The notes beneath the pieces are model-generated. The model did not search any database, had not been told where the DNA came from, and was given only the letters and a program-made list of their open reading frames with translations. A stretch of DNA of 50,615 bases from Kribbella antiqua. GTDB lineage: Bacteria; Actinomycetota; Actinomycetes; Propionibacteriales; Kribbellaceae. The position numbers were made by a program, and so were the translations under genes. The stretch is from assembly GCF_004345665.1 (NCBI RefSeq), contig NZ_SLWR01000022.1:1-50615 (forward strand), written 5' to 3'. Below, piece after piece: positions 36,515 to 46,279 of this stretch (position 1 is its first letter; every line of letters begins with the position of its first letter).

Positions 36515-36589
36515 ATGACCGCGCGAGCGGGCGCTGTCGCGTACGCGGCAGCCACTTCGGTCATTCAGCCCATCCTTGGTTCCGCGTGA
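36515..36589 (+). CDS. 24-residue small ORF (possible leader peptide)
   Basis: ATG 36515 is preceded by the strongest ribosome site in the neighbourhood (AAGGAGGAGG). The peptide starts MTARAGAVAYAAATSV and ends PILGSA at TGA 36587-36589. The last three codons form the 5' arm of the hairpin at 36578-36607. It precedes the GNAT gene by 42 bases. Translation is predicted from the ribosome site only; it might instead be a chance ORF. Confidence 0.45.
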   Translation: MTARAGAVAYAAATSVIQPILGSA

Positions 36590-36607
36590 CCTGACGGCCG
36601 CGGAACC
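36578..36607 (+). promoter_or_regulatory. Hairpin overlapping the small ORF stop
   Basis: GGTTCCGCG (36578-36586) pairs perfectly with CGCGGAACC (36599-36607) over a 12-base loop that contains the stop codon. A ribosome on the small ORF would melt it. No T run follows. The GNAT ribosome site (GAAAGGG, from about 36616) lies just after the hairpin. Confidence 0.5.
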
Positions 36608-36631
36608 CCTGGCCCGAAAGGGATTTCTCCG

Positions 36632-37138
36632 TTGTCCATCACTTGGCAAACACGCCTCGAGACCACCGAAGACATCACCACCATCCGTGAGCTGACCCGG
36701 CAGGCCTTCGGCCGGCAGTTCGAGGTCGACTTCCTCGACGCCCACCGTGCGGAGCCGGCCGCTTGGCTGCCCGGGCTGTCTCTCGTCGCGACCACAGCCG
36801 ATGGTGAGGTCGTTGCCCATGCCCTGATCACCCGGTGTCACATCGGCGAAACGCCGGTCGCGTCGCTGGGTCCGGTCGCCGTACTGCCGCCGTACCAGAA
36901 TCAAGGTGCCGGCAGCGCCGTGGTGTTCGCGGCGCTGGATGCCGCGCGTGATCGTGGTGAGCAGACCGTGGTGGTGCTCGGGCATGAGAACTACTACCCG
37001 CGATTCGGGTTCCGGCAGGCCACCGCCTTCGGCGTCCACCACCCTCAATTCGACGGGCCGAACCTGATGGCGCTGTCGCTGAACGGCACCCCGATCCCGA
37101 CCGGCACCCTCCGGTATCCGGTCAACCTCGAGGAGTAA
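36632..37138 (+). CDS. GNAT N-acetyltransferase
   Basis: 168 residues from TTG with GAAAGGG upstream. A single GNAT domain with acetyl-CoA motif A at PVAVLPPYQNQGAGSAVVFA and the C-terminal ENYYPRFGFRQATAFGV strand-turn typical of YhbS-like acetyltransferases. The substrate is unknown. It stands alone after the small-ORF leader; the next gene is almost 300 bases away. Confidence 0.85.
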   Translation: MSITWQTRLETTEDITTIRELTRQAFGRQFEVDFLDAHRAEPAAWLPGLSLVATTADGEVVAHALITRCHIGETPVASLGPVAVLPPYQNQGAGSAVVFAALDAARDRGEQTVVVLGHENYYPRFGFRQATAFGVHHPQFDGPNLMALSLNGTPIPTGTLRYPVNLEE

Positions 37139-37162
37139 GCCGACCCCCGCCACCTGACCGCA

Positions 37163-37251
37163 TTTGGTGGGTTCACCCACCACGTTGTGGGTTCCCCGCC
37201 TGTATTCCGGCCGGGAACCCACCATTTCATGGGGCCACCCATCAAATGGGT
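37163..37251. repeat. Three consecutive hairpins, copy 2 of the dispersed palindrome
   Basis: TTTGGTGGGTTCACCCACCA (37163-37182) is the reverse complement of most of the left-edge palindrome (97-116). Next GTGGGTTCCC (37187-37196) pairs with GGGAACCCAC (37213-37222). Then ACCCAT-CAA-ATGGGT (37237-37251). It fills the first third of the interval between the GNAT gene and the importer operon. The remaining 37252-37386 shows nothing clear. Confidence 0.8.
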
Positions 37252-37386
37252 GCAGCCGGGGCCGTCGGAGGCGTGCGACAGCCTCCGGCGGCCCGGACAC
37301 CGTCGGCACTTGAACGTTCACTACGCGATACGTGCCGGACTCGTAAAAGGTTCACGCAAACTCGCCGAATCACTTGCGCGCCGCCC

Positions 37387-37397
37387 TTGTATACATG
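37387..37397. promoter_or_regulatory. GntR-type operator at the importer promoter
   Basis: TTGTATACATG contains the perfect palindrome TGTATACA (37388-37395), which fits the T-N-GT...AC-N-A consensus of FadR/FCD-type GntR regulators. TATACA within it can serve as a -10 box. It lies 37 bases before the importer's first gene, and a GntR/FCD gene closes the same cluster at 44627-45298. Confidence 0.55.
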
Positions 37398-37432
37398 AAA
37401 CAGTCGACGAGACCGCCTACTCGGGAGCTGTG

Positions 37433-39112
37433 ATGACTCGTCGTACTCCGCCTCTACTGAACCGCTCTAGTTCGATCCGCCCGGCTCTCGGAGCAGCCGT
37501 TGGGGTGATCGCGCTGGCGCTGATCGGGACCGCCTGCTCGCCGGTCGAACCGGCCGGCAGCAGCTCGGGCAGCACCCAGGCGGCCGCCGGCCAGGACGTG
37601 TTCGGCGACCCGGCGGACCCGGCGCAGGTGAAGGCCGGCGGCACGCTCACGGTCGCCCTCTCGGCGGACCCGGACAAGCTCGACCCGACGCTGTCGCGGA
37701 GCCTGTACTCGCGGTATGTCTTCCACACGATGTGCGAGAAGCTGTACGACCTCGGCCCGGACGCGAAGATCGTGCCGCAGCTCGCGACCGCGCTGCCCAC
37801 CGTCTCCGCGGACGGCCTGAGCCTGACGATCCCGCTGCGCCAGGGCGTGAAGTTCGCCGACGGTACGACGCTCGACTCGAACGCGGTGAGGATCTCGATC
37901 AACCGCGGCCTCACGCTGGCCGGCTCCGCCCGCAAGAGCGAGCTCGGCCCGATCAGCTCGGTCGAGACGCCGAACCCGCAGACCGTCGTGATCAAGCTGT
38001 CGAAGCCGTTCGCGCCGTTGACCGCCGCGCTGGCCGACCGGGCCGGCATGGTGCTCAGCCCGGCCGCGGTCGCCAAGCTCGGCGCGAACTTCTCCAGCGC
38101 GCCGGTCTGCGCCGGCCCGTTCAAGTTCGCCAGCCGGGTCGCGCAGAACTCGATCAAGGTGGTCAAGGACCCGCTGTACTACGACGCCGCCAAGGTGCAC
38201 CTGGACGCGATCGAGTACCGGATCATCACCGACTCGAGCATCCGCTCGGCCAACCTCAAGTCCGGTGACGCGCAGGTCGCCGACTCGCTGTCGACCCAGG
38301 ACGCGCCCTCGCTGCAGAGCGACGGCAACATGACCGTGCTGCAGTCGCAGTCGCTCGGGTACCAGGGCCTCACCATCAACATCGCCAACTCGAACGGCGT
38401 CGGGAACCCGCTCAAGCCACTCGACACCCCGATCGCGAAGGACCCGCGGGTCCGCCAGGCACTGGCACTGTCGATCGACCGGGAGGCGCTGGTCAAGTCG
38501 ATCTTCAACAACTTGAACACGGTCGCCTGCGGGCCGATCTCGCCGAAGAGCGAGTTCAGCTCCGAGGCCGCGCAGGTCTGCCCGCCGCACGACCCGGCGA
38601 AGGCGAAGCAACTCCTGGCCGACGCCGGCGTCAATACCCCGTACAAGGTCACCATGATCGCGTCGAACAACCCGGACAGCATCCGGCTGGCGCAGGCGCT
38701 GCAGGCGATGGTGAAGGAGGGTGGATTCGACCTCGTGATCAAGCCGGTCGAGTACGCCTCGCTGCTCGACCAGCAGGACCGCGGCGACTTCGAGCTGCTG
38801 CAGCTTGGCTGGTCCGGCCGCGTCGACCCGGACGCGAACATCTTCAACTTCGTCGGTACGACGGGCAGCCAGAACGTCGCCGGCTACAGCAGCCCCGAGG
38901 TCGACAAGCTGCTCACCGACGCGCGCCAGTCACTCGACAAGACCGAGCGGATCAAGCTGTACGGCGAAGTCGTCACCAAGCTCCAGCAGGACGACCCGCT
39001 CATCTACATCTACCGCCAGCGCAACCTCACCGGCGTCTCCAAGAAGATCCAAGGCATCCAGGTCTACCCAGACGGCGTCATCCGCACCGCCTTCGCCGGC
39101 TTCACCAAGTGA
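37433..39112 (+). CDS. Oligopeptide-type ABC substrate-binding lipoprotein
   Basis: 559 residues from ATG 37433 with GGGAG upstream. The signal peptide ends at lipobox LIGTAC (Cys35). A mature SBP_bac_5 (DppA/OppA) fold follows: GGTLTVALSADPDKLDPTLS near the N-terminus, LKPLDTPIAKDPRVRQALAL, SIDREALVKSIFNN, and YSSPEVDKLLTDARQ near the end. It captures peptides or similar polar solutes outside the membrane. First gene of a six-gene operon; its stop overlaps the permease start. Confidence 0.93.
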   Translation: MTRRTPPLLNRSSSIRPALGAAVGVIALALIGTACSPVEPAGSSSGSTQAAAGQDVFGDPADPAQVKAGGTLTVALSADPDKLDPTLSRSLYSRYVFHTMCEKLYDLGPDAKIVPQLATALPTVSADGLSLTIPLRQGVKFADGTTLDSNAVRISINRGLTLAGSARKSELGPISSVETPNPQTVVIKLSKPFAPLTAALADRAGMVLSPAAVAKLGANFSSAPVCAGPFKFASRVAQNSIKVVKDPLYYDAAKVHLDAIEYRIITDSSIRSANLKSGDAQVADSLSTQDAPSLQSDGNMTVLQSQSLGYQGLTINIANSNGVGNPLKPLDTPIAKDPRVRQALALSIDREALVKSIFNNLNTVACGPISPKSEFSSEAAQVCPPHDPAKAKQLLADAGVNTPYKVTMIASNNPDSIRLAQALQAMVKEGGFDLVIKPVEYASLLDQQDRGDFELLQLGWSGRVDPDANIFNFVGTTGSQNVAGYSSPEVDKLLTDARQSLDKTERIKLYGEVVTKLQQDDPLIYIYRQRNLTGVSKKIQGIQVYPDGVIRTAFAGFTK

Positions 39113-40062
39113 AACGGTATTTGCTCAGCCGGCTGTGGCAGTCGGTGGTGACGTTGATTCTGGCAACGATTGTGGTGTTCGCAGGCGTGCGGGCGTTGCC
39201 GGGGGATCCGGCGTTGGCGCTGGCCGGTGAGGATCGGGATCCGGAGTCGTTGCGGGCGATCCGGGAGCAGTACGGGCTGGACGATTCGCTGCTGGTGCAG
39301 TTCTGGCAGTTCGTCAGTCATGCGGCGCGCGGCGACCTCGGCCGGTCGATCCGGACCGGTGAGCCGGTCGGCTCGATGATCGCCGGCGCGTTGCCGGTGA
39401 CCATCGAGCTGTCCATCCTGGCGATCCTGGTGGCCAGTGTGATCGGGGTCGGCGCCGGTGTCGTGGCCGCCGTACGACGGGGTCGTCCGGCCGAGTGGGC
39501 CGCCAACGCGCTGGCCTTGCTCGGCCTGTCCGTGCCGAACTTCTGGCTCGGACTGATGGCGATCCTCTATCTCTCGGTCGCGCTCGGCCTGTTCCCGGCC
39601 TCCGGGTTCGTGCCGTTCTTCAGCAACCCGATCGACAACCTGCACCACCTGGTCCTGCCCGCACTCATCCTCGGCACCGGCCTCGCCGCGGTCATCATGC
39701 GCCAGACCCGATCGTCGATGCTCGACGCCCTGTCGGCCGACTACATCCGTACGGCGGAAGCCAAAGGCCTCTCGCCAAGAGCTGTCATCGGAAAGCATGC
39801 CCTGCGCAACAGCCTGATCGTCGTCGTCACGATCGTCGGCCTGCAACTCGGCGCGCTCATCTCCGGCGCCGTCGTCACCGAGCGGATCTTCGCGCTCCCC
39901 GGCTTCGGCAAGCTCACCGTCGACGCCGTCTTCCAGCGCGACTACCCGGTCATCCAAGCGGTCGTCCTCGTCACGGCGACCGCGTACATTGTCATCAATC
40001 TGCTTGTCGACCTTCTGTACTCGGTCATCGACCCGCGGATCCGCGTCCGGGGTGATGCCTGA
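39109..40062 (+). CDS. Oligopeptide-type ABC permease (DppB family)
   Basis: 317 residues from GTG that overlaps the binding-protein stop (GTGA). An N-terminal helix (YLLSRLWQSVVTLILATIVVF), a periplasmic region and five further helices are seen. The EAA loop reads TAEAKGLSPRAVIGKHALRN, and GAVVTERIFALPGFGKLTVD is a hallmark of DppB. It forms the channel with the next gene product. Confidence 0.93.
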   Translation: MKRYLLSRLWQSVVTLILATIVVFAGVRALPGDPALALAGEDRDPESLRAIREQYGLDDSLLVQFWQFVSHAARGDLGRSIRTGEPVGSMIAGALPVTIELSILAILVASVIGVGAGVVAAVRRGRPAEWAANALALLGLSVPNFWLGLMAILYLSVALGLFPASGFVPFFSNPIDNLHHLVLPALILGTGLAAVIMRQTRSSMLDALSADYIRTAEAKGLSPRAVIGKHALRNSLIVVVTIVGLQLGALISGAVVTERIFALPGFGKLTVDAVFQRDYPVIQAVVLVTATAYIVINLLVDLLYSVIDPRIRVRGDA

Positions 40063-40930
40063 TGGCCGTCGCAGACATCCCGGTCGGACTGCGGACCAAC
40101 CGCAGCAAGGTCGTACGGCGGATCCTCCGCAACCCGCTCGCGATCACAGGCCTCGTCGTACTGGCGATCGCCGTCGTACTCGCGGTGTTCGCGCCCTGGC
40201 TCGCACCCCACGAGCCGACCCAGACCCACCTCGACCAGGCCTTCGCACCACCGGGGACCGTCGGCCACCTGCTCGGGACCGACGACCTCGGCCGTGATGT
40301 GCTCTCGCGGATCATGTTCGGCCTGCGCGCGTCCCTGCACGTCGGCCTGCTCGCGGTCGCCACGTCGCTCGTGATCGGCGTACCGCTGGGCCTGATGGCC
40401 GGGTATTTCCGCGCGATCGACGCGCTGATCTCGCGGTTCACCGATCTGGTGCTGGCGTTCCCGTTCCTGATCCTGGCGGTCGGGCTGGCCGCGATCCGTG
40501 GCGCCAGCCTCGGTAACGCGGCGATCGCGATCGGCATCGCGCAGATCCCGGGTGTGATCCGGATCGTCCGGTCCGAGACGCTGCGGCTGAAGTCGCTGGA
40601 CTTCGTCGCGGCGGCGATCGTCGAGGGCGCCGGCGACCCGTGGGTGCTCGGCCGGCACATCCTGCCGAACGCGGCGTCGGTGATCATCGTCCAGGCGACC
40701 GTGGCGATCCCGGCCGCGATCCTCGGCGAGGCGGTGCTGTCGTTCCTCGGCCTCGGTATCCAGCCGCCCGCGCCGAGCCTCGGCACGATGCTGTCCGATG
40801 CGCAGCAGTTCGCGTCTCGCGCGCCGTGGGCGGCGGTGATGCCCGGCGTGGCGATCATGCTGCTGGCGCTGGCCTTCAACATCGTCGGCGACAGCCTGCG
40901 CGACGCGCTCGACCCGAAAGCGAGCCGACG

Positions 40931-40934
<4 letters not shown>
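40062..40934 (+). CDS. Oligopeptide-type ABC permease (DppC family)
   Basis: 290 residues; its ATG shares one base with the previous stop. It has the OppC_N region and GTDDLGRDVLSRIMFGLRAS, a DppC hallmark, then five helices with the EAA loop (AAIVEGAGDPWVLGRHILPN). Partner of the DppB-type permease. Confidence 0.93.
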
Positions 40935-41907
<973 letters not shown>

Positions 41908-41908
<1 letters not shown>

Positions 41909-42891
41909 TGGAGCAATTTGCTCTCGAAGTAGAAGACCTAGTCATGCACTTCGGACCCGTCCGGGCTGTCGACGGGGTGACACTGAGGGTCCGCCAAGGC
42001 TCTGTGGTCGCATTGGTCGGCGAGAGCGGTTCCGGCAAGTCCACGGTCGGCAGGTGCATCGTGCGGTTGCTGGAGCCGACCGGCGGAACCATCCGCCTCG
42101 CAGACGCCGACGTGACCCACCTCAACCGGCGGCAGCTGCGTCCACACCGTCGTGACGTGTCCATCGTGTTCCAGGACCCAGCAGGCTCACTGGACCCGCG
42201 GCTGTCGGTCGGAGACATCGTCGGCGAACCACTCCGGCTCATGCGCCGGAAAGACATCCCCGCAAAGGTCTCCGAGGCGCTACGCCGCGTGGGACTGCGC
42301 CCGGAGGTCGCGAACCGCTCTCCGCATGAGCTGTCCGGTGGCCAGCGGCAACGGGTGAGTATTGCTCGCGCGCTGATCTCCGAGCCGCGTCTACTCGTTG
42401 CTGATGAGCCGACGAGCGCGCTGGACGTGTCGGTGCAGGCGGCGGTGCTCAACCTGCTGGCAGATCTGCAGCGGGACCTCGGGTTCGCCTGCCTGTTCAT
42501 CACGCACGACCTGTCTGCCGTCGAGTACCTGGCCGACGAGGTCGCGGTGATGTACCTGGGCCAGTTGGTCGAGCAGGGCCCGCGTGCCCGCATCTTCGGC
42601 GTACCAGCTCATCCCTACACGCAGGCGCTGCTGTCGGCGGCGCCCGTACCGGATCCTGCCGAGCAGCGGGCGCGGAAGCCGGTGCTGCTCGGTGATGACC
42701 TGCCGTCGGCCATCGACCCGCCCTCCGGGTGCAGGTTCCACACCAGGTGTCCGGTGGCAGTGGACAAATGCCGGACAGTGGTGCCGGAGTCGCGCGTGAT
42801 CGGAGAAGGTGGACACCAGGTGGCGTGTCACTTGGTCAGCGACGACGGCACCGGCCCAGACGTACGCACAGTAGAAGGAGCTACTCCATGA
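41908..42891 (+). CDS. Oligopeptide-type ABC ATPase (DppF family)
   Basis: 327 residues; its ATG shares a base with the previous stop. Walker A GESGSGKST, signature LSGGQRQRVSIARAL, Walker B LLVADEPTSALD, and a C-terminal oligopeptide domain (GCRFHTRCPVAVDKC). Second ATPase of the importer. The stop overlaps the next start as ATGA. Confidence 0.93.
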
Positions 42892-44645
42892 CCTTCACCA
42901 CCCGGCCTACGCTGCGCGGCACGTTCGGGATGGTCTCGTCCACGCACTGGCTGGCGTCGCAGTCGGCCATGCGGATCCTGGAGCTGGGCGGTAACGCGTT
43001 CGACGCTGCTGCCGCTGCGGGCTTCGTGCTGCACGTGGTGGAGCCGCACCTCAACGGGCCAGGCGGGGAGGTGCCGGCGATCATTGCCACCGCCGACGAC
43101 CCCACTCCACGCGTGCTGTGCGGTCAGGGCGTCGCTCCGGCCGGTGCGACCATCGAGCACTTCCGCTCGCTCGGTCTGACGCTCATCCCCGGCTCCGGAC
43201 CTCTAGCAGCCACAGTGCCCGGTGCTGTCGACGCTTGGCTGCTCCTGCTGCGTGACCACGGCAGCCTGCCGCTGAGCGTCGTACTGGAGCCTGCTATCGA
43301 CTACGCGCGCAACGGTCATCCGCTGGTGCCACGGGTCGGTGCCACGGTCAGCACTGTGCAGGAGCTCTTCACACAGCATTGGCCGACGTCTGCCGCGCTG
43401 TGGTTGCAGGGCGGTCAGCCGCCGCGTGGGATGTTCCGGAACGAGGCGTACGCCGCCACGCTGGAAAAGCTGGTCACCGAGGCCGAGGCGGCTGGTACAG
43501 ACCGGCAGGCGCAGGTCGAGCAGGCGCGGAAAGCTTGGCGTGAAGGCTTCGTGGCTGAGGCGATCGATAAGTTCTCCCGGCTGCCGCATCGAGACTCCAG
43601 CGGCGAGGACCATGCCGGGCTGATCACCGGCGATGACCTCGCTTCCTTCGAGGCGACCTGGGAGGAGCCGGCGACGCTCGACTGGAACGGGTACACGGTC
43701 GCCAAGACCGGACCGTGGGGTCAGGGCCCGGCTCTGCTGCAGTCGCTCGCCGTACTGGCTGAGCTGGGTGATGTCGACCTGGACAGTGCCGAGGGCGTGC
43801 ACACGACGGTCGAGGTGATGAAGCTGTCGTTCGCCGACCGGGAGGCCTGGTACGGCGACGGCGCCGACGTACCGCTGGAGACGCTCCTGTCGCCCGCGTA
43901 CGCCGCCGAACGCGCCAAGCTGATCGGGTCCAACGCCAGGCTGGAGTTGAGTCCGGGCAGCCCAGACGGTCGCGAACCAGTGCTGCCGTCTGTTGCTGTC
44001 GGCAAGGATCTGGGAGATGCAACGACCGGCGAGCCGACTGTTTCGTCCGGAGGCGTCACGCGCGGGGACACCTGCCACGTCGACGTGATCGACCGCTGGG
44101 GCAACGTCATCTCCGCCACGCCGAGCGGTGGCTGGCTGCAGTCGTCGCCGACGATCCCAGAGCTCGGCTTCTGCCTCGGCAGCCGGCTGCAGATGTTCTG
44201 GCTGGAAGAAGGCCTGCCGTCGTCACTGAAGCCCGGACTCCGCCCGCGGACCACCCTCACGCCGACTCTGGTGCTGCAAGACGGCCAGCCGGTCCTTGCG
44301 TGCGGCTCACCCGGTGGAGACCAGCAGGACCAGTGGCAGCTCCTCTTCCTGCTGCGCCACCTGGCCGGCGGCGTGGATCTGCAAGAGGCGATCGACGCAC
44401 CTGCGTGGCACACCACAGCCTTCCCGTCGTCGTTCTACCCGCGGGCGACCGAGCCGGGCGGTCTGGTGATCGAGAGCCGCGTGGGCACCGCCGTACGGGA
44501 TGAGCTCGTACGGCGTGGGCACGTCGTCACTGAAGCCGACCCGTGGAGCCTGGGCCGATTGTGCGCCGTACGACGAGAGCCAAACGGCGTACTCGCGGCA
44601 GCCGCTAACCCACGTGGCATGCAGGGCTATGCGGTAGGCCGCTGA
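42888..44645 (+). CDS. Gamma-glutamyltransferase-family Ntn hydrolase
   Basis: 585 residues. N-terminal GMVSSTHWLASQSAMRILEL and GGNAFDAAAAAGFVLHVVEP match the GGT family. The expected self-processing nucleophile is Thr395 in TRGDTCHVDVIDRWGNV, where most GGTs have T-T-H. No signal peptide is seen, so it is likely cytoplasmic. Translation is coupled to the importer ATPase, suggesting that it processes an imported gamma-glutamyl or related peptide, in the way iaaA accompanies the gsiABCD glutathione importer of E. coli. The exact substrate is unknown. Its 3' end overlaps the convergent GntR gene by 19 bases. Confidence 0.87.
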   Translation: MTFTTRPTLRGTFGMVSSTHWLASQSAMRILELGGNAFDAAAAAGFVLHVVEPHLNGPGGEVPAIIATADDPTPRVLCGQGVAPAGATIEHFRSLGLTLIPGSGPLAATVPGAVDAWLLLLRDHGSLPLSVVLEPAIDYARNGHPLVPRVGATVSTVQELFTQHWPTSAALWLQGGQPPRGMFRNEAYAATLEKLVTEAEAAGTDRQAQVEQARKAWREGFVAEAIDKFSRLPHRDSSGEDHAGLITGDDLASFEATWEEPATLDWNGYTVAKTGPWGQGPALLQSLAVLAELGDVDLDSAEGVHTTVEVMKLSFADREAWYGDGADVPLETLLSPAYAAERAKLIGSNARLELSPGSPDGREPVLPSVAVGKDLGDATTGEPTVSSGGVTRGDTCHVDVIDRWGNVISATPSGGWLQSSPTIPELGFCLGSRLQMFWLEEGLPSSLKPGLRPRTTLTPTLVLQDGQPVLACGSPGGDQQDQWQLLFLLRHLAGGVDLQEAIDAPAWHTTAFPSSFYPRATEPGGLVIESRVGTAVRDELVRRGHVVTEADPWSLGRLCAVRREPNGVLAAAANPRGMQGYAVGR

Positions 44646-45298
44646 GCCAGTGCGGCCTTGGCTGCCGCCTCCACGTGGTCACGGGCCGCACTGGTTGCTT
44701 CCGCCGGGTTTGCTGCAGCAATGGCCTCCACCAGGCGGATGTGTTCTTCCCAGGAATGTGGCGCGCGCTGCGCCGCTCCGACGCGGAAGACCCAGTGGAC
44801 GTGGTGGTACATCGCCGCCGAGATGGACAGCAGCCAGCGGTTGCCGCTGACCTCGATGACGGCGCGGTGGAACGCGCTGTTCAGCTCGGCCACGCGGTCG
44901 AAGTCCTTGCCCTCGGTCGCCTCGCTCGCGTCGTCGAGCAGCCGACGCAACCGCACCACGTCCTGCGGCGTCGCCCGCTCTGCCGCGAGCCCGGCAGCCA
45001 GCGTCTCCAATTGCTCGCGTACGGCGAACAGGTCGCGGACCGCAGCCTCGTCAAGCGTCGCCACGACCGCACCGCGGCGCGGCAGGATGTGCACGAAGCC
45101 CTCGGCCTCCACCACGCGGAGAGCCTCGCGGACCGGGTTCCGGGAGACGCCGAAGTCATCTGCCAGGCGCGTCTCGGTCAGCCGCTCGCCCTGCGCGTAG
45201 TCGCCGTCCACGATCCGCCGGCGCAACTCCGCCAGCACCTGCTCGCGCAACGCGACATGGTCGGCACCGATCGTCCGCATCTCACCGGTCTGCTCCAC
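44627..45298 (-). CDS. GntR-family regulator with FCD domain
   Basis: About 223 residues from GTG 45298, which has GAGGAGA upstream; an in-frame TTG/ATG further up lacks a good ribosome site. Winged helix: LREQVLAELRRRIVDGDYAQ and RLTETRLADDFGVSRNPVRE. The FCD ligand domain has AELNSAFHRAVIEVSGN with metal-binding His. Convergent with, and probably controlling, the importer/Ntn hydrolase operon through the TGTATACA site at 37388. The ligand may be the imported amino-acid derivative; that is inference. Confidence 0.9.
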   Translation of the reverse strand: MEQTGEMRTIGADHVALREQVLAELRRRIVDGDYAQGERLTETRLADDFGVSRNPVREALRVVEAEGFVHILPRRGAVVATLDEAAVRDLFAVREQLETLAAGLAAERATPQDVVRLRRLLDDASEATEGKDFDRVAELNSAFHRAVIEVSGNRWLLSISAAMYHHVHWVFRVGAAQRAPHSWEEHIRLVEAIAAANPAEATSAARDHVEAAAKAALAQRPTA

Positions 45299-45365
45299 CC
45301 CATGGTCTCCTCTCCCCCGCTCGTTCTGTTCGAAGCACGCTAACCGATCCACCGAGCAGCGGCAC

Positions 45366-46274
45366 GTGATCCGGGCACCGGGTTATCTTGACGGCTTGAA
45401 CATCAGACTGACGCCGCTGACGGATCCGGACTACCGGCCGTTCAGCCGCCGCCTCGCCTGGCTGGCCGCGGACGCCGACGGCAACCCGGTCGGCTCTGCG
45501 TTCCTCCGCCTCAACAGCCGGCCTACTCAGGCCCACCTGGCCGAGCTCGAGCTCAACGTCCACCCAGCCGAGCGCCGCCGCGGCATCGGCTCACGGCTGC
45601 TCGACGCCGTGGTCGGTGCCGCCCGCGAGCACGACGTACGCACGCTGCTCGCAGACGTTCGGGTTGACTCGCCTGGTGACCACTTCCTGCACCACCACGG
45701 CTTCGCCATCGGCCTTTCCCTGGTCTTCGCGCGACACCGCCTCGCTGACGTCGTACTGGACTCGGTCGTGGGGCCAGAGGGCTATCGGCTCGAGTCGTGG
45801 GTGGGCGTCGTACCGGATGAGCTGGCGCAGACGTTCACCGACGCGCGGGCCGGGATGGACGACGCTCCGCAAGGCGACATCGCGTACGGCGAGGATGTCT
45901 GGGACGTAGAGCGGACCCGGAACGCCGCTCAGGTGATCGAGCAGCGCGGCGAGGTTTTGTGCACCGTAGCAGCCGTCCACGAAGCCTCTGGCGCGATTGC
46001 CGGCTTCACGGAGCTCGTCGTACCAGGTGACGGCAAGGGCGACGCTCAGCACTACGGCACCGCCGTACTCCCCGCACACCGCCGACGCGGGCTGGCGCTG
46101 TGGATGAAGTCCGAGCAGATCCGTCAGACCCGGCAACGCTTCCCGGATCTGGACGGTCTGCTCACCGACACCGTCGACACCAACGCGCCCATGCAACGCG
46201 TCAACGCACACCTGGGCTACCAGCCCACGCACCGCCTCAACCGGCGCACTCTCGACCTACAGCAGCCCAGCTAA
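45366..46274 (+). CDS. Tandem-GNAT acetyltransferase
   Basis: 302 residues from GTG 45366. Alternatively TTG 45396 (MNIRLTPLTDPDYRPF), which is six bases after TATCTT and could be a leaderless start. Two GNAT halves: LNVHPAERRRGIGSRLLDAV (about 60-80) and TAVLPAHRRRGLALWMKSEQ (about 230-250). Mycothiol synthase MshD also has two GNAT domains at this length, but the sequence does not clearly match it. The substrate is unknown. Divergent from the GntR gene. Confidence 0.8.
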   Translation: MIRAPGYLDGLNIRLTPLTDPDYRPFSRRLAWLAADADGNPVGSAFLRLNSRPTQAHLAELELNVHPAERRRGIGSRLLDAVVGAAREHDVRTLLADVRVDSPGDHFLHHHGFAIGLSLVFARHRLADVVLDSVVGPEGYRLESWVGVVPDELAQTFTDARAGMDDAPQGDIAYGEDVWDVERTRNAAQVIEQRGEVLCTVAAVHEASGAIAGFTELVVPGDGKGDAQHYGTAVLPAHRRRGLALWMKSEQIRQTRQRFPDLDGLLTDTVDTNAPMQRVNAHLGYQPTHRLNRRTLDLQQPS

Positions 46275-46279
46275 GCGGA

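Noticed and set aside
45366..46274. Mycothiol synthase (mshD)
   Set aside because: Two GNAT domains and the length agree, but the sequence around both motifs does not clearly match MshD; left as an unnamed tandem GNAT.
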